From Roridomyces roridus (Eukaryota > Basidiomycota > Agaricomycetes > Agaricales > Mycenaceae): a stretch of 64,000 bases of DNA. The translations under genes were made by a program, and so were the position numbers. Below, piece after piece: positions 18,737 to 29,682 of this stretch. The notes beneath the pieces were generated by a model. The model did not search any database. It had not been told where the DNA came from and worked only from the letters and a program-made list of their open reading frames with translations. The stretch lies in assembly GCA_029378245.1 (NCBI GenBank), contig JARKIF010000009.1, positions 434,001-498,000 on the forward strand, given 5' to 3'. Within the stretch, counting starts at the first letter, position 1. Each line of letters opens with the position of its first letter.

Positions 18737-19485
18737 TGTTACGTCCCGTTCCATTCTCACCAACTCCGGACCAATCTTGACCCAACTCCGGTTCTGGCTC
18801 CAACAAATCCGGATCAATCTTGACCGGACTCCGGTCCTCGTTCGGACTTTTGCCCTTCTTCAATTTGTTACGTCCCGTTCCAACTTCATCCAAACTCCGG
18901 ACTCCGGTTCCTTTAACCGGAGTTTCTTTGACTGGAGTTCCGGTTCCTTTGACCCAACTCCGGATCCATCCCATCTGTCAGGCCGAGTCCTGCTTCTCGG
19001 ACTACACCGGGTATTTTGGTTATTCACATGAAAAAGGAACCTTGACAGGATATTCATCTGACATGCTCTGGAGTGACATCCACTTGATCACTCCGTGTGG
19101 GTTTAATCACCTTATATCCACTTAGCCGGTTATGTCCGTTCTCAAGTCTATTTTAGTGTCTTGACAAATATCTCTCACACTTAGTATATAAGACTTTCCT
19201 TTTGTACTCGGTACTTCAGTTGGAATATTAACGTTCCTGGTCTATTCGACCTTGGCTGCTCCGAGCCCTCCTCTCCTCCTTTTTCGTCTCGTCCGGATTG
19301 CTTCCCTTGGAAGTAGCGTAGGGAACCCGGTCACCCTGGGTCTTTGTGGTGTCACCGGTTGGACTCCATCTCCCTCCTCCGACTTTTCGTCCCTCTCCGG
19401 AGTCCTTCGTCCCGGAGTTCCGGTCATTCTTACTCCGGTCGTCCTTATCCGGGATTCCAGTCATCCTCGGATCCGGCACCTAACA
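18737..19485 (+). mobile_element. Solo LTR, family E, in the Plavaka gene (TSD TCGAG)
   Basis: A 749-bp LTR, TGTTACGTCCCGTTCC...GGCACCTAACA, flanked by TCGAG at 18732-18736 and 19486-19490. It is rich in short CAACTCCGG-type repeats and carries an internal second copy of the LTR start motif near 18867. TATATAAG near 19185 is a possible promoter. It is probably from a Gypsy-type element, though no interior is present to prove this. Confidence 0.92.
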
Positions 19486-19926
19486 TCGAGACGGGGTTCC
19501 CATGACTTTAACGCTGTACGGCGCCAATGTATATCGGGTTTATTTGGCGTTGTCACGTGCGCAAATAGGTCAGCGCGTGACATTCTAGGCTTGTTTGTTG
19601 GTCGTGTGCGCGCGATCTTTGCACTCCCGGTGGAGTACGGGTTAATCCCCACGCCACTGGCATACATTGAGTGGTACACTCCACTCACTCAACTCGACCC
19701 CAACCTCGGCATGTATAAAATCACCCCCGCAACTCAGGCTCATCGTCGGCGTGCCTCAATCATTCCAATTACCCAAATATCTCGCAGTTGCCATCTCATT
19801 CCTCGTTTCACTCGCAAAATTGACCGCACACTGACAACACACAATGTGCTGGATAGATGCAAGGTCTTTTATATCAATTGCTACCTGCGTCATGTAGATT
19901 TTGTATTATTCAATGCGGTCAAATAA

Positions 19927-20537
19927 TTTTGGTTCGCAAGCTTTCACACTCAGGTTTCATGGTGGTTGTGGCTAAGGGGTAGTGGTGGTGATGGTGGGAC
20001 CGAGTTCGCGGTGAGGGAGAGTTTGAAGACGATGACGTGAACTTCCATGAGTAGAAGTCAAGGAAAAATACACCATAGACGTGTCATACTCAGGGCACGG
20101 GTTCCAACGCCGCTGATCCGTACCTGGCAGTGAAGCCCACATCAGGTACACGGCCCACATTGCCGTCCGCAGTGGATACAGATGCTACACGGCCGATGTG
20201 GAGCCGCGATCGGATACAGTAGTCTACGCGGTGTCATAGCCCCAGCCGAGCTGCCACATGTCATATATGTGATGTCGTGATCGCCGCCTCGGCTACATAA
20301 CATTCACTTTTTCCTGATGAGGAGAGAATTTTGTGCCAGGATGCAAGAAGGAAAACTTGGGTTGAGTGTGACACCCAGATGCAACCGAGATACTCGAGCA
20401 ATGCCCCGTTTTGGTGTTGCTCCACCAGAAATGCTTCCAGTGTCCAAGAGAGACCTCAGAAAGCCTGACTGAGAGGCCTGAAACCCCATGAAAAAAAGTG
20501 ATTTAAGGATGTTGAAATGGATGTTGAAATGAGCCCC
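19927..20537. other. No gene seen
   Basis: Sequence between the Plavaka stop region and the next LTR. It may hold the 3' end of the Plavaka element, but no terminal inverted repeat could be matched to the left side. No credible frame. Confidence 0.35.
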
Positions 20538-21404
20538 TGTTACGTCCCGTGCCACTCTCATCCAACACTCCGGATCAATTTTGTCCGGGTTGTGCAAAAG
20601 CCGTACAGTTTTTTGCTGCATTGTTACAGCTAATTTGGTTCACCAAATTTCCCGAGTTTTTCCGGCACGTCGACGGACCCTGATACCAATCATGATGCCC
20701 ATCACTTCGCCAAGTACCCAGTTTGGCCAAGTTGCCCAAGCCGACGGCGTGGTAAGGAGTTCAACTGACCAAATCGTGACAACAGCTCACTAGAGCTGTG
20801 TGGAGTCAATGTGAATTGAGCCAAAGCCGGGAATTCACGTGTCGCACCTGTCGGATCACTATGCCATCAACTCCGAGGAAATCACATCATTGATGAAATG
20901 TGCCGAGATACCGCAATCCGCTAATTAAAGGCACCAAAACAACTGGATTACCTGCACGGCTTTGCACAACCTGCCTATAGCTATTCATCTGGGTACACAT
21001 CAGTGGGCATTTAGTATATAAACCTCTGTACAACTGCCATGTAACTACTGTAGAGTTTCGATCAATTTGAATGTCACGCGTCACGGCCGATTTCTGAAAA
21101 TAGTGCCATTAATTTTTTCTCGATTTATCGGATTTTTGGAGATTTGTCGGAAAAATAAAAAGTCACGTGCATTTTCGAATTGATCGAAACTCTACAGTAA
21201 GTTGGAATATTAACGTTCCTGGTCTATTCGACCTTGGCTGTTTCAAGCCCTTCCTCTTGCTCTCTTTCTTGCTCTCCTCTCCTCTTCTCTCGTCTCGTTC
21301 ATCTGTCCTTGGAGTCCTTGGTCCCGGAGTTCCGGTCAATCTTTGTCCAGTCGTCCTTATCTGGGATTCCAGTCAGCCTCGGATCCATCATCCGGCACCT
21401 GACA
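20538..21404 (+). mobile_element. Solo LTR, family E variant (TSD GCCCC/GTCCC)
   Basis: An 867-bp LTR, TGTTACGTCCCGTGCC...GGCACCTGACA. The 3' part (from GTTGGAATATTAACG near 21200) matches 19215-19485, while the middle is divergent. The flanks GCCCC (20533-20537) and GTCCC (21405-21409) differ by one C-to-T change. It contains a 150-bp MITE at 21048-21197. Confidence 0.82.
21048..21197. mobile_element. Tc1/mariner-like MITE nested in LTR (TA TSD)
   Basis: A 150-bp element, CTGTAGAGTTTCGATCAATT ... and its reverse complement at the other end, with terminal inverted repeats of about 24 bp (one mismatch). TA lies on both sides (21046-21047 and 21198-21199). Size, TIR and TA duplication fit a Tc1/mariner-derived MITE. 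Confidence 0.85.
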
Positions 21405-21883
21405 GTCCCAATGAATATACGAGAGACTGCAACAAGGGGAACTTCGTTGCAAACCAGTAAAGTACAATCCAGTCCGTACCCTACTTATATACTCCAGAAA
21501 AAGGCTGCGGCGCAGCCACCATGTGACCCGCCAACTACGCATCTTTACACATCTCCGGTAATTCTCCAACATTCTGCGAGCGCGCAGCAGCTTGCCCAGA
21601 TTCAAACTCCAACAAAGGACGCTGACCCGACCCTGATCTCCTCAATTTTTGATCCGGTGATCTCTTTAGCTGTGCAAGACTATTCACTGCCATTGAGGGC
21701 AGCCCAGCGCACCTTTCCCTTACGAGGGGCGTGTATGCTCAATGCTGGGTCTGCTTGCTTGGGTACGCTTCGATAAGCTTAAGTTTGCATAGATCGTCAA
21801 AGCCAGAATCTCCGAGACGTGTTCTTCGCGTTGTTGATGATTGTTTTCAGCTTACCATCAGCAATCTTTCTCTTCCTCTTATG
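21405..21883. other. Boundary between repeat island and gene block
   Basis: No repeat end and no supported gene. It probably holds the promoter and 5' UTR of the RNA-binding protein gene downstream. Pyrimidine-rich runs (TTTCTCTTCCTCTT) lie just before the candidate ATG at 21884. Confidence 0.4.
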
Positions 21884-23715
21884 TCCGACCTTGACGCAGA
21901 CCTTTACAGGCGGTAATTCCAACCATCTCGAGCTGAATATCTACTGATAGCTCACCCTAGACCTCTACGGCAACGACGACCCCGATTTGGCGGAGCAATC
22001 ACACGATGACGCCGAACCCGTCACTAAGGTCGCAACCAAGCCCGCAGCCAATCCCGCACCAGCACCAGTGCCGACGGCCCCTCTTGTCACCCAGAAAATT
22101 CCTCCCATATTCAACAACACGCAGCCAATAGTGTCCTACGCTGCCAGTGACTCAGCAAATCCCCACTTATGAGCAACCGCAGCCTTCGGAGTATCGCGGT
22201 GGCTCGGCCGACTACCAAAATGCTGGCGAGCGCAGCGTCCGGCCCTCGGAAATGAAAGATGAAGGGTGAGATTCAGTGCTCACTAATTCCTTCTCCCCTG
22301 CCCAGACCTCTACTGTGTGGGTCGTGCACTTAGATTCACGCATAGTCAGTCCGTCGTCACTAGGCTAGCTCAGTACGCCGTCTTTACGTCTAGGCTATAC
22401 GGCTAGAGTCTGTCCATTCTATTCCTCTCTGTCGTCAAACCTCTGTTCTAGCCTACAGATGCTAATGTCACTTTTTTCGCACTTGTCCCTCTTCGTGAAT
22501 TTGCTCTCTCAACAACAGAAAAATGTTCATTGGCGGTCTCAACTGGGATACAACGGATGGTATCTACATTTTCTATTGCCTTTGTACAATACTAAACATG
22601 GTATGTAGACAGTTTGCGGAACTACTTTGCGCAATTTGGCAAGGTCGACGCATGCACCATTATGCGTGACGCCGCTGGCCGCTCCCGCTGCTTCGCCTTC
22701 TTGACCTTCGAGGACCCCGTCAGCGTTAACGCCGTCATGGTCCGCGAGCATCATCTGGATGGCAAAATTGTAAGTTGTGTCCCTTTGACCCAATGTCCTG
22801 ATTAGTTGATTCCTTGTAGATCGACCCCAAACGCGCGATCCCACGGAAAGAACACCAGCACGCCACGAAACTGTTCATAGGCGGTCTGGCGGGCAGCGTG
22901 ACCTCCGAGTCGATGCGCGAGTTTTTCTCGCAATCTGGTACAGTCATTGACTCGACGGTCATGCTCGACCGCGAGACAGGGCGTAGCAAGGGATTCGGGT
23001 TTGTCTCCTTTGAGGACACCGATGTGCAGCCTTTCCTCGGGTTTGGGAAGCTGGAGATTGACGGAAACCTTGTGAGTTGTCTGTCTGGCTGACTAGCTTT
23101 TTTGGCTGACAATAAGGTCGTAGATTGATTGCAAGCTCGCGCAGCCGCGGTACCAGCGCGATACCTACCCGAACGAGGACGGCGAGGGCGGCAGTGGAAA
23201 CTTTGGTGGGGGATTCGGAGGACAGGGCAACTTCAACGCGGGTGGTGCCGCCGGGGCGGGAAATACGCCACTTGACCCGCAAGCCCTCGCGCAGCTCTAC
23301 ACGCGCATGTTCCAGATGAGCGGCGCAAATATGAATCCTGCCTTGATGGGAATGGGAATATGAATCCTGCCTTGATGGGCATGGGTTTGGCTCAAGGCAT
23401 GGGTGGTGGCATGGGCATGGGAGCAGGCATGGGACGAGGGATGGGAATGGGAATGGGAATGGGAATGGGAATGGGAATGGGAATGGGCATGGGTGGCATG
23501 GGCGTGGGCGGTATGGGCGGTATGGGTCGTGGCATGGCAGCAGGAGCTGGTGGCGCTGCCGCTGGTATGAACGCAAATATTCCACGAGGCCCACGGAACG
23601 GTCCTAGTGGTCCTGCAGGCCCTCCGGGTGGCGCGATGATGGCAACGCGGGTGTCGGTCCTCAGCGTGCCGGCCAGCGTGGCCAGCACAATTACCATCCA
23701 TATGCGCGTGGCTGA
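21884..23715 (+). CDS. HRP1: HRP1-like hnRNP, two RRM domains
   Basis: Nuclear RNA-binding protein resembling yeast Hrp1/Nab4, a pre-mRNA 3'-end processing and export factor. RRM1: RNP2 MFIGGLNWDT, RNP1-like RCFAFLTF, then the linker IDPKRAIPR typical of Hrp1. RRM2: RNP2 LFIGGLAG, RNP1 KGFGFVSF. The C terminus is Gly-rich with a long Met-Gly run (about 23395-23540). Introns separate the N terminus, two parts of RRM1, RRM2 and the tail. Damage: the start exon (ATG 21884) does not splice in phase, a one-base shift is needed near 22150, a duplication of about 29 bp near 23331-23388 introduces TGA, and another one-base shift is needed near 23640. It is next to the repeat island, so it may be a pseudogene, or the breaks may be assembly errors as in other genes here. 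Confidence 0.8.
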
Positions 23716-23856
23716 GAGTCTAAAATGTATTGAGTATCTTCCCTCTAGCGCCTGTATTATTATCAGTTGGAACCCTACTTATTCGTGCGAACTCGAGTTG
23801 GCGCGGATCAATCGATCAGATCACACTTGCTTTCCTTGAAACTTTTTTGGCCGACG

Positions 23857-25279
23857 ATGCCCACTCCGAATGCAGTCCTGCAAGCGTCTCTGGAGGTCCA
23901 CAACGACACTTTCGAATCCCTCCTAAAGCTCATACCAGCAAGATACTATATTCCCAACGAGCAGTCCGAGGCAACAGGTTCTTCGTCGCTTGAAAGCTCA
24001 AGAACAGGAAGCTAAACTGTTCTCTCTCAGGCCGCGTCCAAGTACCAAAAACACAGCAAGAAACAAAAGGCGCCAAAGCAGGCGATCAAGGAGGCGACCA
24101 AGAAGGCGAAGCGGGACAAGGTTGGTTCACTTTTTTTTCACTGGAAAGTATCGTCTTTCTGAATGCATCAGCTCGACCCCGAAAACCACAAAACCGTGGT
24201 TGACCTGAAGAATGAGGAACAGCATGGTCAATCCGCCTCTGCCAAGGGCAAACGCAAAGCCGTGGCCCCTCCGTCTGAGTCTGGCGACGACGATGACATT
24301 GTCATGGACGCGGATGTCGATTTCGGAGAAGACGAGGATGCCGACGATGTGATGGAGGACATCGTCCCAATGCCCGAGTCCGGTGGCATTGAAGCATTGC
24401 GCGACAAATTGCACGCACGAATGGCATCTGTGCGGCGTGGACCTCAGTATGACGCCAACGGAGGTTCATCTGGGGACAAGGACGCCTTGCTGAACGAACG
24501 GAGACTGCAGCGTGCGGCGATGAGGGAACGAAGGAGGAAAGAGACGAGAGAAAAAATTCGTCGCGAGGCGGAACTCAAGGGCAAGGGGAAAGGAAAGGAC
24601 AAGAACAACAACAGGGACAAGGGAAACATCACCCAGGTGAGCTGCATTCTTCTCTCACCAGTCTGTATTCATATATGGGTGTAGACCCAGCTTCTCGTGA
24701 ACGATGTCAACACTCGTTCCAAGCCGCCATCACACGGCCAGGCATCCTCGAGCGTCACCAACGTGGCCTTCTCATCACTCGCGGGGTCTTCATCCAAGAA
24801 GGCCCACCTCAAAACCACGTCGAATCCCACCCAGGCACTGTCCCAACTCGCTGCTCGCAAAGAAAAACTTGCCGCTCTCCCTGAAGAAAAGCGCAAGAGT
24901 ATCGAAGAGAAGGAAAAGTGGGACAAGGCCGCCGCGCGCCTGGAAGGCGTCAAAGTCCGTGACGACGAGGGTCGGCTCAAGAAAGCCGCAAAACGGAAAG
25001 AAAAGGAGAAGACCAAAACCAAGCGCGATTGGTGAGTTTATGTTCTTTGCGGCAGACCACCTTACTGAGAATTCCAGGGACCAACGCAAGGAGCAGCTGG
25101 CTGCCTCCATGGCGGCCAAGCAGAAGAAGCGGACGGATAACATTGCTATGCGTAACGAGAAGCGCAAAGGAGGATCCGGTGCGGCCAAAGGCAAAGCCAA
25201 GGCGCGACCAGGATTTGAGGGCAAATCATTCGGAAAGGGTAACAAGACGAGCGGAGGGAATGGTAAAAGATCCAAGTAG
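23857..25279 (+). CDS. RRP14: SURF6/RRP14 ribosome biogenesis protein
   Basis: Nucleolar protein needed for pre-rRNA processing. The N terminus ([24 protein letters not shown]) is the RRP14 N-terminal domain. Next is [20 protein letters not shown], an acidic stretch ([17 protein letters not shown]), and the Lys/Arg-rich SURF6 domain ([55 protein letters not shown]). The C terminus is basic. About five exons: 23857-23977, 24031-24120, 24172-24636, 24687-25033, 25078-25279. The first intron is one base out of phase in this sequence. The 3' end faces the next gene 62 bp away. Confidence 0.87.
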
Positions 25280-25341
25280 TCTCATCAATAGCATACGGAT
25301 AGAGGAACTCGATAAAATTCCATTGCAGCTACACAGCGTCT

Positions 25342-26757
25342 CTAAGATGGCCCCTCCTCCGCAAGTGCTTGCATCTGTACAGCCAGTAGTGCAAGCTGGC
25401 CCTGGAGCTCCGCCCTCGCATGGTCCGCCAACGACAAAGATACCGCCTCGTTCTTGACGGGCGAATCCGCCGCCCTGGTAACCTCACCAAAGTTGATTGT
25501 CTGCAAGATGTTCTGCGCGGCCTCGTAAGCCTCAACTCCGATGCCGATTCCGTTGGAAGGTACAGCGGGCGCGGGGAGAGTCTGCACTGCGGCTCCTGCA
25601 GATGGGTGTTGAAGCGGGGATGCAGAGTGAGGTGGAGGAGCGGATTGTCGAATTTGAGTCCGGGGGGCTACGGCGGTGAAGGGGAGCGCAGGCATGCGAC
25701 TTTTATTCATATGGAGGCCGCTGGGCGCATTGTTTGTCTGGGGTCGGCGGGTCGCTCGTCGTGTTGAGGACTGGGAACTGTGAGCAACAATGTAGAGAAA
25801 GAAACATAGGACGCACGTTACCACCCTCCCAGTTTGCATTCAGACGATACCCTGCCAATATCTATGAAAAACGCGAAAAACAGAAAGAAAACAAACGCAC
25901 TGCCGTTGGTCCCTTTCTCAAATCTTCCTCGTCTATAAGCTTTTTGTAGCGCCTGACTGGCAGACGGGCGGAAATTGGACTGTACTGGATATCGCGCTGC
26001 GATCCAATTGAAAAGATCCTTTGGCGCCATGCCCTCTGGATCGCCCACAGCATTCAGCCCTTCAACGATCATATCTTCGTAACTCGGCAGGTCCGTGTCC
26101 TCTGACACTGGTGCCGGGACTGGAATAGTAGAGTCCTGGCAATGAAGGGGCGCCATAGTAGGCGTGGTGTTGAGGAGGATAGCCTGCTGGTGGAAGCGCG
26201 TAGGGCTGTCCCGGCTGCGGCGGAAACGGCCCTGCGGGGAAGGGGTTCGCAGGCTGTGGATAGGCAGGATATGGGGCATAGGGAGCGTAGCCTGGAGGCA
26301 CAGCTTGGTAGTATGGCGTATGTGGATATGCCGGCTGCGTAGGAAAGCCGTAGGGCTGCAGGGGCGGTACGGGCTGCGTGGATGGACCTGCAACGGGTGG
26401 CTTATCTGGCGACTTGACTTGAGGCGGCGGAGGCTTGGCGTCTGGAGGCGTCGAGTCTGGCGGGATCGGCGTCGGGGTCTCCTCTAACTTGGGGACAATG
26501 TTTTTGGCAGAAGCAATGGCAGCCTGGAGATCCGGAGGCCATATTGCACGCTTCAAGGACACGGGGACGTGGATGTCGAGAGCAAGGCAGATGTCGATGA
26601 TCTGCTGAGGAGGAAGGAGGACGAGGTACTCGCGTTTAAGGCCATGGTCTGCGCTGGAGATGAGAAGGAGGGCCAGACTACGGAGGAGACAGTTACCTTC
26701 TGGAGGCGCGCTGTGCACGAAGTGAACAGGACCAGAGCCTTCGGCTTGCATCTCCAA
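25342..26757 (-). CDS. Winged-helix (histone H1/H5-like) domain protein
   Basis: An N-terminal conserved block (LLRSLALLLISSADHG ... IIDICLALDIHVP), a Pro/Tyr-rich middle, then a domain resembling the H1/H5-type winged helix (LPSYEDMIVEGLNAVGDPEG, PKDLFNWIAARYPVQSNFR, SASQALQKAYRRGRFEK, YRLNANWEGGN). It ends in a C-terminal tail with a short helical segment. Role unknown; DNA or chromatin binding is inferred from the fold only. Two introns follow the domain (near 25845-25900 and 25765-25815). The proline-rich exon and the winged-helix exon are one base out of phase near 26120, with no room for an intron. Confidence 0.65.
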
Positions 26758-26953
26758 CTACCTAGTTCTACCACAAACAGGCGATGCGTGCCGGACTCAG
26801 ACAAAAATTTTGGACATCTCAATTTTTTACACTCGATACATAGGACGAATACAACGCCGCGTTATTTCATGTAGACGAGACGTGCAAGGCATATGCATTT
26901 ATGGGCATGGACGAGGTATGCATGGACTGTGCGACAACAAGGACTGTACACGC

Positions 26954-27388
26954 CTACTTCTTCTGCTGCGACTTGATCACCTTCTTCACAATCTTGGCCT
27001 CCTCGACGAGGAAGGCACGGAGGATGCTTTGCATTCATAAGTACAGTAAAAGGAACGGTGTAAAATTCGACTCACCGCTGCTTGACGCAGTCACCGCACC
27101 GTGATCCACCGTACGCCCTGCAAACAGTCTTTTGGCGCTTGGAGATGGTAGCATATTGGCGGGGACGGAGAGCGGGAATCTGAAAATACATCAGAATGCT
27201 GGAAAAGACGAGGAAAACAGCGACGCACGCCAGGGAGTCCCAACGCCGCAGTCACCGCATTTGGGGGACGTGGCGATCTTTTTCAAGTGGTGGTAGACGA
27301 GTTTCCCCCCGGGGGTCTTCACAACTCGTCTGCGGCTGGAAGTGGTGTTGTACGGCTGGCGTTTCCTTAACGTGACACGTTGGGCCAT
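26954..27388 (-). CDS. RPL34: 60S ribosomal protein eL34
   Basis: Structural protein of the large ribosomal subunit. The start MAQRVTLRKRQPYNT, the block VVKTPGGKLVYHHLKK, the zinc-ribbon-like CGDCG, then RPRQYATISKRQKTV, SRCGDCVKQR and RAFLVEEAKIVKK cover the whole family length in three exons. The first intron follows a point where the conserved Val-x-Leu-Pro-Gly motif reads out of frame because of one extra base (around 27238-27245). In such a conserved gene this points to a sequence error. It is divergent from EMC8/9 with 199 bp between the start codons. Confidence 0.93.
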
Positions 27389-27587
27389 TGCGAACTGAGA
27401 AAGAGACGAGCTAAGCAACAGGCGCAGAGAGCGACGAGGCACTGAACCGACTTTTTGGAGAAGAACCTAAAGAGAGAGTCAGTCGGGCGAGAATGAGAGA
27501 ACTGCTCAGTTGGTGATGGATGATGGATGATGTAATCTGATTGATGTGATCGACGCGTTTCGACGCGTCAACTTGCTCCTCGCGTCA
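27389..27587. promoter_or_regulatory. Shared promoter region of eL34 and EMC8/9
   Basis: A 199-bp gap between two divergent start codons. On the eL34 side it holds pyrimidine-rich tracts typical of fungal ribosomal protein promoters and 5' ends. No specific factor site is claimed. Confidence 0.5.
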
Positions 27588-28380
27588 ATGCCGCCTCAAT
27601 ACATTGTCTCTGCTCAAGCATATGTGAAGATTGTCTTTCACACAGCAAAACATCCACAGAGCTCCGCCAACGGCGTTCTCTTGGGCCAGGAGGACTCTTC
27701 CGGGCAAATCACCATCGTCGACGCTATTCCTCTACTACACCACTGGACGAGTCTCAGCCCGATGATGGAAATTGGCCTTGACCTGGTAGGTCCGTAGCTT
27801 TCGTAAGACCTTGGACCAATGGGATTGGGAAGGCAGGACAGCACGCAGAATCTCTGGGACTGCACCTCGTCGGCTATTATCAGGCATGCGAGCGCGTGGA
27901 TGACACGGCGCTAGCACCCGTCGGCGAACGGGTAGCAGAAAAGATAAAGAGTGGTTTCAAAGACGCAGTTGCATTCGTGGTGCGCTTGGTTTCTCGACTA
28001 TTACTTCCCGCTCACCTCGTTCTATAGATTGACGGCGAAAAGTTTGGTTCGGGTCAAGTTCCGCTCATCGTATGTCCTCGTTTCTTGTCCTAGCATGGTG
28101 TGATTATCTCCCCAGCCCTACGTCGCCCAAGGCGCCAGTTGGCGGCCATTCTCCGGGACTGATCCATTCTCTCCTGGGTCTCCGTTCCAACTATCTTCTG
28201 CGGACCTTGCTCAACGCTCCACATCCTGGATTCGCGACGGAAGGCATAATCCGTTTGGTGACTTTGACGATCACCTGGAGGACGTTACAATAGGTGGGTG
28301 GCAGACTCTCTCCCTCAAATCTGTCTCAATCTATTCAAGATTGGCTTCGGAATACTGCAAGTGTACCATCTGACATATGA
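27588..28380 (+). CDS. EMC8: ER membrane protein complex subunit 8/9 (UPF0172)
   Basis: Cytosolic subunit of the ER membrane complex, which inserts tail-anchored and multipass proteins; an MPN-like fold without catalytic metal residues. Visible family motifs: YVKIVFHTAKHP, NGVLLGQ, VDAIPLLHH, LSPMMEIGL, LGLHLVGYYQA, VAEKIKSGFKDAVAFV and, near the end, FGDFDDHLEDV followed after an intron by DWLRN. Five exons with introns of about 46-60 bp. No frameshift is needed. The 3' end converges on the ArfGAP gene 33 bp away. Confidence 0.9.
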
Positions 28381-28413
28381 AATCCGTTTCTGTATTACAA
28401 CAATTATACGTTA

Positions 28414-29682
28414 CTACTTGAATCCACCCCACAGATCGCCAAATGCATCATCTTTCTTGGGCACTGCCGGCTGAGTCTGCGCGAACGGGGTCGAAAATAA
28501 ATCTGCGCCAGCTCCAGCACTCGCGCTCGACATGCCACCCCACACATTACTTGTATCGCCCGCCCCAAACGGTGTCTGCTGCACCGCCGCGGGTGGATTG
28601 CCCCACAGGTTTGACTGCTGCTGGGCCGGCTGCGGAGCAGACCAGCCCGACGACGCACCCCACATCCCGGTGCCGTTCGTGCCAACCATGCTCTGAGGCT
28701 GTTGTGGCTGCTGCACGGGAGCACCCCAAGGGCTTGCTTGCACCTGCTGAGGCTGCACAAACTGTCCGAAGGCCGGTTGCGCTTGGGCTGGGGGCGCGGA
28801 GAAAAGGGAGAGAATATCTTGTTTCGCAGTCTTCTGCACCGGCGGAGTGAGAGGGGCAGCGGGTGCATGGAAATCCAGGCTGAAGAGATCGTCTTGGAGT
28901 TTCGGTTGTGGCGGGGGCGGTGCCTGCTGCTGCTGGGCCGGAGGCTTTGCAAGGGGCAGGGGGTTATTGGAGAGGCCAGCAGAGATCAACTGGCGGGGTT
29001 GCGGTTGGCGCGTTATGCTGGGGTTGGAGGTGAGTGGAGGGGACGGGCTTGCCCAACCAATCGGATCAGGCGTCGCTGCGGCGGGTGGTGAGATGGCAGC
29101 AGGCGCGGGCTCCTCGGCGACAGCTGCACCAGAATCTAGGACAGATGGATCCGGCGGAGGGGGACCATCCAGTGCCCACCGCCTTGACTCGTACTTGGAA
29201 CGTATGAACGACTCCATTTTGCTAGATAGTGCGATGAATGGGAGGAGCTCAAGTTGGACAATAATGCGCACTGGTCAGGCGGGATATGGCCCGGTTTAAG
29301 ATGGGCCTCCCAATACAAGTTGGCCAGTCTGTTACCCCACTTTTGGATGCTCTATCGAGACATTAGACATGTTGTCGGACGCAGCACGAGGACACTCGCC
29401 TGCATCTGCTCCGGTGTCCATACATCGAGGTCGACGGATTTGACTTTGCTGATATGAGTGCCCATTCCGCGGTGAATGCCAGAGCAACGTATGCAGAGAA
29501 ACACGCCGAGGTTCCAAGACGCCCATCGTGGATCTGGCCAATGTTCAGATGAGGAATCGATCCTAGTGGCCTAGCGTACCGTTTCGTTTGCAGTCTGCAC
29601 AGACCTTGTTCTCCGCACGCTTCACCAGCTCTCTCAGAGTCTTGGTGAACCGTTCTGTCGTGGCCTTGTCCTGTCGGGACAT
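28414..29682 (-). CDS. ArfGAP zinc-finger protein (SMAP/Age2 type)
   Basis: GTPase-activating protein for Arf in vesicle traffic at the Golgi and endosomes. The ArfGAP finger is spread over three short exons: CADCKRN, then [20 protein letters not shown] (CX2CX16CX2C spacing with the catalytic Arg in [14 protein letters not shown]), then [16 protein letters not shown] and [15 protein letters not shown]. The tail is Gln/Pro-rich with DLFSLDF, LWGNPP and FGDLWGGFK, typical of clathrin or adaptor-binding tails. The second intron begins GCGAGT, so it is a GC-AG intron. The start ATG at 29682 is 53 bp from the divergent NIC96 start. Confidence 0.92.

Larger units (their letters stand above)
14269..19926 (+). 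pseudogene. Plavaka-type transposase gene, broken by stops and three insertions
   Basis: Starts with a C2HC finger (CRFCGKGF ... SSAC), then the Plavaka signature blocks [96 protein letters not shown], and the C-terminal GRVRAIFALPVEYG ... RSCHLIPRF. Plavaka proteins are CACTA-like DNA transposases of basidiomycetes. The longest intact piece is 17008-18411. Breaks: TGA at 14395, 15648 and 16999; a solo LTR (14925-15389); a terminal-inverted-repeat element (15756-16634); and a solo LTR (18737-19485) in a long GT...AG interval at about 18309-19588. Removing the insertions restores the reading order of the blocks, so this was one gene. It is divergent from the DUF6532 gene. Confidence 0.88.

Noticed and set aside
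23297..23701. His/Ser and Pro/Met repeat frames on the minus strand
   Set aside because: These are antisense readings of the Met-Gly repeat of the RRM gene.
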